Source of the DNA: Pseudomonadota bacterium
GTDB lineage: Bacteria; Pseudomonadota; Gammaproteobacteria; Burkholderiales; Burkholderiaceae
Length of the DNA: 9,066 nt
Assembly (NCBI GenBank): GCA_023441105.1
Contig: JAEZQX010000433.1
Coordinates: 1-9,066, forward strand
Direction of reading: 5' to 3'
The translations under genes and the position numbers were made by a program. Below are positions 1 to 5,898 of this stretch, one piece after another. Within the stretch, counting starts at the first letter, position 1, and each line of letters begins with the position of its first letter. Below the pieces are notes generated by a model, which was not told the origin of the DNA, made no database searches, and worked only from the letters and a program-made list of their open reading frames with translations.

Positions 1-1111
1 CCGCGGCCCGGCCGAGGCTCGAGCCGCCCGCCGGCTGCTCCCAACGGCCGTCGGCGGCAGGCTGCAGCGCCTGCGCGACCTTGTCGAGCGGCATCTGCGA
101 CAACTCGCCGATATCGCAGCCGGCGAAGGTCACTGCCAGCGCTTCCCGCTTGAGGCGCTTGCCGCGGCACGCGGGGCAGGGGGTGCCGCTCATGAAGCGC
201 GCGACGCGCTTCTTCATCAGTGCGCTCTGGGTGGTGGCGAAGGTCTGCAGCACGTACTTGCGGGCACCGATGAAGGTGCCCTGGTAGCTCGGTTCCGTCT
301 TGCGGCGCAGGGCCGCCCGCGTCTCTGCCGGCGTGAAGCCGGCATAGACCGGAACCGTCGGCTGCTCGTCGGTGAAGAGGATCCAGTTGCGGTCCTTGCG
401 CGACAGCTCGCGCCACGGCCGGTCGACGTCATAGCCCAGCGTGACCAGGATGTCGCGCAGGTTCTGGCCATACCAGGCCGGCGGCCACGAGGCGATGGCG
501 CGTTCCCGGATGCTCAGCGAATCGTCCAGCACCATGGATTGCTCGGTGACGTCGTACAGGTGCCCGAGTCCATGGCAGGTGGGACAGGCGCCTTGCGGCG
601 TGTTGGGAGAGAAGTCCTCCGCGTAGAGCATCGGCTGTCGCGGCGGATAGTGCCCGGCGCGCGAATAGAGCATTCGCAGCAGGTTGGAGATGGTGGTGAG
701 GCTGCCGACCGAGGAGCGGGTTCCGGGCGTGCCTCGCTGCTGCTGCAGCGCGACCGCCGGCGGCAGGCCGTCGATGGAATCCACCGCCGGCACGCCCACC
801 TGCTCGATCAGCCGGCGGGCATACGGCGCGACCGAATCGAAATAGCGGCGCTGGGCTTCGGCGTAAAGTGTGCTGAAGGCAAGCGAGGATTTGCCGGAGC
901 CGGAGACCCCGCTGAAGACCACCAGCGCATCGCGCGGGATGTCGACGTCGATGTTCCTGAGGTTGTGTTCGCGAGCGCCCCTGACCTTGACGAACCGGTC
1001 GCTCGAACGAGCGGGTTGGGCGGTACGGGCGGTCGTCTTGCCATCGGGATCCGGGTCTGCCTGGAGCATCGTGCGAATGTCGGGACGGGCTGCTGCGGCT
1101 GCAAACTCCAT
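1..1111 (-). CDS. UvrA2-type excinuclease ATPase (UvrA paralogue), N-terminal 370 residues, C-terminus beyond window
   Basis: ABC-type ATPase of the UvrA family; true UvrA finds DNA damage and loads UvrB. The frame is open from ATG 1111 to the left edge. Seen: Walker [10 protein letters not shown] at about residues 68-76 (Lys74), the [14 protein letters not shown] block at 112-125, a zinc-type CPTC at 176-179 and a second CPAC at 312-315 followed by [10 protein letters not shown]. Between [10 protein letters not shown] (136-145) and CPTC there are only about 30 residues. In E. coli UvrA the UvrB-binding domain and an extra CxxC lie here. That loss is the mark of UvrA2 proteins, known from Deinococcus and from drug-tolerance loci of actinomycetes (DrrC type). 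The start lies 7 bp after the photolyase stop with a GAGCGGGG ribosome site; Met15 (1069) is in frame but has no such site. Cotranscription with the photolyase is likely. A role in damage tolerance without UvrB is inferred. The second ATPase half cannot be seen. Confidence 0.9.
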   Translation of the reverse strand, partial: MEFAAAAARPDIRTMLQADPDPDGKTTARTAQPARSSDRFVKVRGAREHNLRNIDVDIPRDALVVFSGVSGSGKSSLAFSTLYAEAQRRYFDSVAPYARRLIEQVGVPAVDSIDGLPPAVALQQQRGTPGTRSSVGSLTTISNLLRMLYSRAGHYPPRQPMLYAEDFSPNTPQGACPTCHGLGHLYDVTEQSMVLDDSLSIRERAIASWPPAWYGQNLRDILVTLGYDVDRPWRELSRKDRNWILFTDEQPTVPVYAGFTPAETRAALRRKTEPSYQGTFIGARKYVLQTFATTQSALMKKRVARFMSGTPCPACRGKRLKREALAVTFAGCDIGELSQMPLDKVAQALQPAADGRWEQPAGGSSLGRAA

Positions 1112-1118
1112 GCCCCGC

Positions 1119-2552
1119 TCAGGCGTCGTCCTCCACCCGCGGTCGGCGCTGCGCCGCGGTCGCGGCCTCGAACATGCGCAGCGTCTCCTGGCGTGCTGCG
1201 AGGTGATCGACGATCGGCGGTGGATAGTCGCCGCTCCCGCAGGCCGGACCGGTCGCCTTCCACGGCTCGTGGATGAACTTCGACTCGCAGCGAGCCAGCT
1301 CCGGCACGTGGCGGCGGATGAATTGGCCATCGGCGTCGAAGCGCCTGGACTGCAGCACCGGATTGAAGATGCGGAACCAGGGTTGCGCGTCGTTGCCGGT
1401 GGATGCGGCCCATTGCCAGCCGCCGTTGTTGGCGGCCAGGTCGAAGTCGTTCAAGCGGGCGGCGAAGTAGCGCTCGCCCCAACGCCAGTCCACGTGCAGG
1501 TCCTTGACCAGGAAAGAGGCGGTGAGCATCCGCAGCCGGTTGTGCATGTAGCCGGTGTGGTTCAGCTGGCGCATGCCCGCGTCCACCAGCGGGTAGCCGG
1601 TGCGGCCCTCGCACCAGGCGTCGAAACGATCCTGCCGGTTGCTGAAAGCGAGGTTCTCGAGCTCCCGCCGGAAGGCGTGTTCGACCACATGAGGGAACAG
1701 GTAAAGGATGCTGAAGTAGAAGTCACGCCAGATGAGCTCGTCGAGCCAGGCGTGCGCGCCGTCGCCGCCGTCGCGCAGCGCTTCCTGGACCAGCCGCCGG
1801 ATGGAGATGGTTCCGAAGCGCAGGTGCACCGACAGGTAGGACACTCCGTCCTCTGCCGGATGGTTGCGCGCTCGCCGGTAGTCAGCCATGCGCGGCAGGA
1901 ACGCCTGCAATGCGCGCTGCGCGCCGGAGGCGCCTGGCATCACCCCGACCTGCAGCAGGTTGGTCGCTTCGAACCCGAGATCGGCGAGGCTCGGCAGCTC
2001 CACCGCGGCATGCGGCGCCAGGCGGCCGTGGCCATCGGCGCTCGGCGCAGGTTCGAGGTCGGCCTGGGGCAACCGCTTGAGCCATGACCGGCGGTAGGCG
2101 CCGAAGACGGTATAAGGTCGGCCCTCGCCGCTCAGGAGCTCGTCCTGCTCGAAGATCACCTGGTCCTTGGTGCGGATGAAGGCGATGTCGTCTTCGCTCA
2201 ACGCCTCGGCGACGCTCGCGTCGCGGGCGATGGCCGCGGGCTCGTAGTCGCGATTGGCGAAGACGCAGTCCACCCGCAGTTGCCTTGCCAGGCGCGGTAT
2301 CTCCTCGCGGGCCCGGCCGTGCAGCACGATCAGCTGGCCGCCCTGCGCCGCGATGGCGGTGGCCAGCTCCTCGACGCTGCGCAGGATGAACTCGACCCGG
2401 CGGTCGCTGCGACTGCCGAGTGCATCGAGGATCTCGGTGTCGAACACGAAGACGCAATGGACACGCGCGAAGCCGTCGCCGGCGGCGGCCAGCGCCTTGT
2501 TGTCGCCGAGGCGCAGGTCGCGTCGGAACCAGTGAAGCGCGGAGTTCGTCAT
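1119..2552 (-). CDS. phrB: Deoxyribodipyrimidine photolyase (class I CPD photolyase)
   Basis: Light-driven repair of cyclobutane pyrimidine dimers by electron transfer from reduced FAD. The 477-aa length matches the family (E. coli 472). Residues 1-130 form the Rossmann-like antenna domain ([11 protein letters not shown] at 8-18); the helical FAD domain follows. Seen: ELIWRDFY (272-279; Glu272 and Trp275 align with dimer-contacting Glu274 and Trp277 of E. coli), [16 protein letters not shown] (316-331), MHNRLRM (336-342), [16 protein letters not shown] (371-386) and WFRIFNP (392-398). Trp379 and Trp356 match the proximal and middle residues of the electron-transfer triad. The distal Trp (E. 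coli W306) aligns with Phe303. The antenna cofactor (MTHF or a deazaflavin) cannot be told. ATG 2552 matches the family N-terminus, but its ribosome site is weak (CGGGATC). It is the first gene of a probable phrB-uvrA2 operon, divergent from the DUF1428 cluster across a palindromic operator. Confidence 0.96.
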   Translation of the reverse strand: MTNSALHWFRRDLRLGDNKALAAAGDGFARVHCVFVFDTEILDALGSRSDRRVEFILRSVEELATAIAAQGGQLIVLHGRAREEIPRLARQLRVDCVFANRDYEPAAIARDASVAEALSEDDIAFIRTKDQVIFEQDELLSGEGRPYTVFGAYRRSWLKRLPQADLEPAPSADGHGRLAPHAAVELPSLADLGFEATNLLQVGVMPGASGAQRALQAFLPRMADYRRARNHPAEDGVSYLSVHLRFGTISIRRLVQEALRDGGDGAHAWLDELIWRDFYFSILYLFPHVVEHAFRRELENLAFSNRQDRFDAWCEGRTGYPLVDAGMRQLNHTGYMHNRLRMLTASFLVKDLHVDWRWGERYFAARLNDFDLAANNGGWQWAASTGNDAQPWFRIFNPVLQSRRFDADGQFIRRHVPELARCESKFIHEPWKATGPACGSGDYPPPIVDHLAARQETLRMFEAATAAQRRPRVEDDA

Positions 2553-2589
2553 GATCCCGGGCAGGGTAGCAAACTTCGGATCGCCGGCT

Positions 2590-2595
2590 TATACT
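2590..2595 (+). promoter_or_regulatory. Candidate -10 box (TATACT) for the DUF1428 cluster
   Basis: TATACT matches the sigma70 -10 consensus at five of six bases and lies 1 bp before the 12-bp palindrome. Transcription would start near 2602, inside the palindrome. No good -35 hexamer is seen 16-18 bp upstream. On the other strand the overlapping TATAAG (2593-2588) could serve the photolyase, with the palindrome in its spacer and again no clear -35. Confidence 0.45.
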
Positions 2596-2596
2596 G

Positions 2597-2608
2597 AACC
2601 GTACGGTT
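2597..2608. promoter_or_regulatory. Perfect 12-bp palindrome, probable repressor operator (TetR-like)
   Basis: AACCGTACGGTT is its own reverse complement. It lies 45 bp before the photolyase ATG (minus strand) and 104 bp before the DUF1428 ATG (plus strand), directly after the TATACT box. A protein bound here would cover the plus-strand start site and the spacer of a minus-strand promoter. Sites with an ACCGTACGGT core are typical of TetR-family self-regulated repressors. No such regulator is encoded in the window, so the assignment is inference. Confidence 0.55.
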
Positions 2609-2712
2609 ATGTGAGAGCGCTGCTTGGCACCGCGCGTCGGATTCGGCGATGAGCATCCGTATCGAGCAGCAGGTTGGCGAGCAACTGCAGGAACGAAGCG
2701 AGGAGATGCTGG

Positions 2713-3069
2713 ATGGCTTATGTCGACGGATTCGTGATTCCCGTACCCAAGGCGAACATCGAGGCGTACCGCAAGATGGCGGCCGATGCCGGCGCCGTCT
2801 GGCGCGACCATGGGGCCCTGGAATATCGCGAATGGATCGCGGACGACGTCGAGCCGGGCCAGCTGACGTCCTTTCCGCAGAGCGTCAAGCTCGAGGAAGG
2901 GGAGACGGTGGTCTTCGCCTACATCGTGTATGAGTCGCGCCGGCATCGCGACGAGGTCAACGCCAAGGTCATGGCGGATCCCCGCATTGCCAACGTGGAT
3001 CCGGCCAGCATGCCGTTCGATGCCCGGCGCATGATCTACGGCGGCTTCGACCCGCTGGTCCAGGCCTAA
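2713..3069 (+). CDS. DUF1428 family protein (YbaA-like)
   Basis: Small 118-aa soluble protein of the DUF1428 family (E. coli YbaA), predicted to have a ferredoxin-like dimeric alpha/beta-barrel fold; no biochemical role is established. Recognised from the N-terminal MAYVDGFVIPVP, the VWRDHGALEYREW stretch (about 32-44), VVFAYIVYESRRHRDEVNAKVMAD (about 63-86) and the C-terminal MPFDARRMIYGGF. ATG 2713 was chosen because it gives the family N-terminus and has AGGAG (2701-2705) 7 bp upstream. An in-frame ATG at 2674 would add 13 residues unlike the family and lacks a good ribosome site. It is the first gene of the plus-strand cluster, with a 5' leader of about 110 bp from the candidate start site. 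The next gene follows after 65 bp. Confidence 0.93.
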   Translation: MAYVDGFVIPVPKANIEAYRKMAADAGAVWRDHGALEYREWIADDVEPGQLTSFPQSVKLEEGETVVFAYIVYESRRHRDEVNAKVMADPRIANVDPASMPFDARRMIYGGFDPLVQA

Positions 3070-3134
3070 GGAGCCTAAGCGCGTCGACCGCGATTCCCCG
3101 GGCGATGTCGTTGCTGCCGAGGAGGACGACCATC

Positions 3135-3377
3135 ATGCTGCAACTCAGACCGGGCTGCGAATGCTGCGACCGGGACCTGCCGGCGGATTCCAGCGAGGCG
3201 CGGATCTGCTCGTTCGAATGCACCTTTTGCGCCGCCTGCGCGGACGGCCGGCTCGCAGGCCGGTGTCCGAACTGCGGCGGCGAGCTGGTGGCGCGGCCGC
3301 GGCGGCCGGCCGATCGCCTGGCGCGCTACCCGGCGTCCGCGCAGCGGGTCTTCAAGCCCGAGGGCTGCGCCCGGTAG
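3135..3377 (+). CDS. DUF1272 family small cysteine-rich protein
   Basis: An 80-aa protein of the DUF1272 family, function unknown. It starts MLQLRPGCECC and has nine cysteines in its first 47 residues: C8, C10, C11, C25, C29, C32, C35, C44 and C47. The CTFCAAC and CPNCGGEL pairs look like a zinc ribbon, so metal binding is likely. The tail is basic (ARPRRPADR) and ends with the family-like RVFKPEG. ATG 3135 is preferred over the in-frame ATG 3105 because it gives the family N-terminus and GGAGG (3121-3125) lies 9 bp before it. The stop is 14 bp before the PLP enzyme's ATG, so the two are probably translated from one message. No transmembrane segment is seen. Confidence 0.92.
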   Translation: MLQLRPGCECCDRDLPADSSEARICSFECTFCAACADGRLAGRCPNCGGELVARPRRPADRLARYPASAQRVFKPEGCAR

Positions 3378-3391
3378 CGAACCGGCGACCG

Positions 3392-4513
3392 ATGCAGCCG
3401 GACCTCCACGCGCGCCACGGCTTCAGCCGCATCATCAATGCGCGCGGGACCTTCACGCCGCTCGGCGTGTCACGTTCGTCGCCGCGGGTGCGCGACGCCG
3501 TAGCCGCTGCGCTGGGCGAGTTCCTCGTCATCGATGAACTCCTGGCCGCCGTCGATCGCGAGGTGGCGGAGGCTGCCGGTGCGCAGGCCGCGACGGTGGT
3601 TCATTGCGCGGCCGCCGGCATCACGCTGGCCGTCGCCGCTGCCATGACCGGCAGCGACCCGCAGCGGATCGCGGCGCTGCCGGATGCGACGGGCATGCCC
3701 AACCGGGTGGTGCTGCCCGCCGGGCATGCGATCGACTACGGCCATCCGATCGTGACCGACATCCGGCTTGCCGGCGCGACACCGGTCCTCGCCGGCGCCC
3801 GCGCCACCTGCGGCATCGACGACCTCGAGCGGGCGCTGGCGCACGAAGCCAGCGCCTGCCTCCTGCTGGTGTCGTCGCGGCTCGCTGGCGGCGTGGCGCT
3901 GGACCTGGCCCAGGCGGTAGCGGCGGCGCAGCGCCGCGGCGTGCCGGCGATCATCGATGGCGCGGCGCAGGACCTGCGGCTCGGTGCGCTGCTCGAGACC
4001 GGCGCCGACCTGGTGGTGCTGAGCGCGCAGAAATATCTCGCGGCGCCGACGGCCGGGCTGGTCATCGGTCGATCGGACCTGGTGCAGGCATGCCGCGCGC
4101 AGGAGCGCGGCATCGGCCGGGCCATGAAGGCAACCAAGGAAGCCGTCGTCGGCGTGCTGGCAGCGCTGCGGGAGCGGCGGCAACTCGACCCGGTGGCATG
4201 GTCGGCGCTGCAGCAGCGCAAGCTGGCCCGCTTCATCGAGCGGGCCAGCGGGCTTCCCGGGATCGATGCGAGTGTCGTGCCCGATCCGACCGGCTTGCCG
4301 TTTGCCCGGGCTTGCCTTGCGGTCGATGCGGGAGCCGCGTCCAGCGACGCGGCGTCGCTGTCGCGGCAGTTGCGCGCCGGCGCACCGTCGATCTGGCTGA
4401 TGGATCACGAGGCGACTGCCGGCCGCCTCTTCCTGGAACTGGTGCCGCTCGATCACGACGAGATCGACCTGATCCTCGACCGCCTGGCAGCATTGCTGGC
4501 GAAGCATCCGTAG
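3392..4513 (+). CDS. PLP-dependent enzyme of the SelA-like / class-V aminotransferase fold
   Basis: A 373-aa fold-type-I PLP enzyme. Seen: INARGTFTPLG (15-25), a CAAAGITLA loop (72-80) where relatives have SGAAAG for phosphate binding, LPDATGMPNRVV (96-107), IIDGAAQD (187-194; Asp189 expected to pair with the PLP ring nitrogen), SAQKYLAAPTAGLVIG (211-226; Lys214 as Schiff-base lysine) and IGRAMKATKEAVVG (241-254). This pattern fits the group often labelled L-seryl-tRNA(Sec) selenium transferase-related, D-glucosaminate-6-phosphate ammonia-lyase-like or aminotransferase class V. It is not true SelA: it is far shorter than about 460 aa and no SelB or tRNA-Sec is nearby. The substrate is unknown; beta-elimination or racemisation of an amino acid is plausible. 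ATG 3392 gives the expected N-terminus but has no clear ribosome site, so coupling to DUF1272 14 bp upstream is likely. Confidence 0.85.
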   Translation: MQPDLHARHGFSRIINARGTFTPLGVSRSSPRVRDAVAAALGEFLVIDELLAAVDREVAEAAGAQAATVVHCAAAGITLAVAAAMTGSDPQRIAALPDATGMPNRVVLPAGHAIDYGHPIVTDIRLAGATPVLAGARATCGIDDLERALAHEASACLLLVSSRLAGGVALDLAQAVAAAQRRGVPAIIDGAAQDLRLGALLETGADLVVLSAQKYLAAPTAGLVIGRSDLVQACRAQERGIGRAMKATKEAVVGVLAALRERRQLDPVAWSALQQRKLARFIERASGLPGIDASVVPDPTGLPFARACLAVDAGAASSDAASLSRQLRAGAPSIWLMDHEATAGRLFLELVPLDHDEIDLILDRLAALLAKHP

Positions 4514-4554
4514 TCGCGCCCCGACCGGGCCGGTCGTTCCTTCTGGAGAGAGCC

Positions 4555-4824
4555 ATGTGCAGAAACATCAGGACCCTGTTCAACTTCGAGCCACCGGCCA
4601 CCGAGCAGGAGATCCGCGACGCGTCGCTGCAGTTCGTGCGCAAGCTGAGCGGCTTCAACGCGCCGTCGAAGGTCAACGCCGCCGCGTTCGAGCAGGCGGT
4701 CGAGGAGGTGGCAGCGGCCGCGTCCCGGCTGATCGGCTCGCTGGTCACCAGCAGCGAGCCGCGCGACCGCGAAACCGAGGCGGCCAAGGCACGGGCCCGC
4801 TTCGCCGAGCGCTCGCGGGCCTGA
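4555..4824 (+). CDS. DUF2277 family protein
   Basis: An 89-aa protein of the DUF2277 family, function unknown. The N-terminus MCRNIRTLFNFEPPAT is the family hallmark, followed by SLQFVRKLSGF (about 23-33), an alanine-rich helix (AFEQAVEEVAAAASRLI) and a charged C-terminal helix. It is soluble and probably all-helical after the first 15 residues. Cys2, next to the start Met, is part of the conserved signature, as recalled. ATG 4555 has GGAGAG at 4545-4550 just upstream. It lies 41 bp after the PLP enzyme and is probably the last gene of the DUF1428-DUF1272-PLP-DUF2277 cluster. Its stop is 15 bp from the stop of the convergent hydrolase gene. Confidence 0.92.
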   Translation: MCRNIRTLFNFEPPATEQEIRDASLQFVRKLSGFNAPSKVNAAAFEQAVEEVAAAASRLIGSLVTSSEPRDRETEAAKARARFAERSRA

Positions 4825-4839
4825 CGGAGCCTCCCTGGT

Positions 4840-5694
4840 TCAGGCCGCCTGCAGCTCGGCTGGCTGGGCCTGCGCCGGCACCTGCAGCCAGTCGGGAAGA
4901 TGCGCCCGCACCCGGGCGGCGGCGGCCACCGGGCCCATGTGGCCGAGCCCGACGATGGTCACCGTCACCGCCTGGGACAGCCGCGCCGCCAGACGGCGCA
5001 TCACCAGCCGCACGGGCAGCGGCGACGCCGTGCCGCCGAGCAGATGCACCGGCATCGCCAGGCTTTCGTAGGCGCTGCCGGGGACACCGTCGGCCAGCAG
5101 GGCCTGGTATTCGGCGTTGACCTTCGGCACCGCCGCCGCTTGCAGTTGCCGGCGGCGTGAATCCATCCCCGCCCAGCTGCCCGGTCCGCCCCAGAAGTCC
5201 ACGAAACGTTCTGCCGCCTCCTCATGCCTGCCGGACATGGCCGCCAGCGCGAAACGGTTGGCCGCGCTGTGGATCTGGTAGCGGCCTTCCGCCGCCTGCG
5301 CCGCATCGGCGGGCGACGCCTCCTGCACGTCGGCGAGCAGCGCGAACCGCACCGGCTCGTAGAGCGTGAGGCTGGCGATCCGCTCCGGCCACCGCAGCGC
5401 CAGCTGCAGCGCCACCGCCGCGCCGTAGGAGTGGCCCAGCAGGTGCACCGGTTCGCTGCTGTCGGCCAGCAGCGGTGCCAGGCGGTCGGCCTCGTCGTCC
5501 AGCGTCACCATGGCGCCGGTGGGCCACGAACCCGGACTTGCATAGCCGAGCAGATCGGGGCTGCGGAGGTTGAAGTACGGCGCGAGCGGCGCGGTCAGCG
5601 TCCGCCATTGCCGTCCGGATCCGCCACTGCAGTGCAGGCACAGGACGGTCGGACGGCCGGCGTCGCCACGTGGCAGGGAATGGATGTCGGACAT
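4840..5694 (-). CDS. Alpha/beta hydrolase fold protein
   Basis: A 284-aa soluble alpha/beta hydrolase. Seen: the oxyanion-type LHCSGGSG (20-27), the nucleophile elbow GHSYG (87-91, Ser89), LYEPVRF (111-117) after strand beta6, and the late histidine in GLGHMGP (His252). The usual acid after beta7 is not obvious: the segment reads LLGGTASPLP (218-227) with no Asp or Glu. Glu113 after beta6 is the best alternative. The substrate cannot be named; esterase, lactonase and C-C hydrolase members share this outline. ATG 5694 has GGAG 7 bp upstream and begins just before the first core strand. The frame stays open far upstream to 7620, but that stretch only shadows the kinase gene. It is transcribed away from the histidine kinase and converges on DUF2277. 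No signal peptide is seen. Confidence 0.9.
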   Translation of the reverse strand: MSDIHSLPRGDAGRPTVLCLHCSGGSGRQWRTLTAPLAPYFNLRSPDLLGYASPGSWPTGAMVTLDDEADRLAPLLADSSEPVHLLGHSYGAAVALQLALRWPERIASLTLYEPVRFALLADVQEASPADAAQAAEGRYQIHSAANRFALAAMSGRHEEAAERFVDFWGGPGSWAGMDSRRRQLQAAAVPKVNAEYQALLADGVPGSAYESLAMPVHLLGGTASPLPVRLVMRRLAARLSQAVTVTIVGLGHMGPVAAAARVRAHLPDWLQVPAQAQPAELQAA

Positions 5695-5832
5695 CGCTGG
5701 TCTCCGGTCGTTGGGCATCTGCCTGGCAACCATGTTCCACGACGACGGTATCGGCCGCATGTCGCCGGAAGGCCGCAATGTTCCTGCATCGGTCTGCCCA
5801 GGTCCGGTTTGTATCCGGCCGGTAACTACGGC

Positions 5833-5850
5833 GTATCCCCGCGGAAATAC
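5833..5850. promoter_or_regulatory. Imperfect 18-bp dyad, candidate operator of the kinase/hydrolase promoter region
   Basis: GTATCCCCGCGGAAATAC matches its reverse complement at 14 of 18 positions, with arms GTAT/ATAC and core CCGCGG. It lies 48 bp before the kinase ATG in the 204-bp region shared with the divergent hydrolase. The placement suits a dimeric activator or repressor. The regulator is unknown, and the CG core is less informative in such GC-rich DNA. Confidence 0.35.
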
Positions 5851-5886
5851 CTCGCCTGCGCCTCCCCGCGGCGGCCGGTTAGGCCG

Positions 5887-5892
5887 TAGACT
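5887..5892 (+). promoter_or_regulatory. Possible -10 box (TAGACT) of a leaderless kinase transcript
   Basis: TAGACT ends 6 bp before ATG 5899, which has no Shine-Dalgarno sequence. A transcript starting 6-7 bp after the box would begin at or near the start codon. No -35 hexamer is seen, so an activator or a different start would be needed. The call rests on position and the missing ribosome site. Confidence 0.25.
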
Positions 5893-5898
5893 GCGCTC

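Larger units (their letters stand above)
5695..5898. other. Divergent intergenic region between hydrolase and kinase
   Basis: A 204-bp region that must hold the start signals of both genes. Besides the dyad at 5833-5850 and the TAGACT box I see a CCGGCCGG palindrome (5815-5822), no convincing -35/-10 pair on either strand, and no small gene with a ribosome site. Confidence 0.6.

Noticed and set aside
870..2087. 405-codon plus-strand frame opposite uvrA2 and the photolyase
   Set aside because: It crosses two well-supported genes on the other strand, shows no family features, and reads as codon-position shadow.
2588..2620. LitR/CarH-type light-response operator ahead of the photolyase
   Set aside because: I see no TGTACA-like direct or inverted repeats; the palindrome there has a different core.
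3161..3391. N-terminal extension of the PLP enzyme frame
   Set aside because: It overlaps DUF1272 in another frame, and its sequence is unlike any PLP enzyme N-terminus; ATG 3392 fits the family.
3392..4513. True selenocysteine synthase (SelA) and a selenium locus
   Set aside because: The protein is too short, lacks the SelA N-terminal domain, and there is no selB, selD or tRNA-Sec in the window.
4826..4834. GGAGCCTCC as terminator hairpin between the convergent genes
   Set aside because: The loop would be one base and no T-run follows, so it cannot act as an intrinsic terminator.
5815..5822. CCGGCCGG palindrome as an operator
   Set aside because: Short and pure G/C, so expected by chance in this composition.
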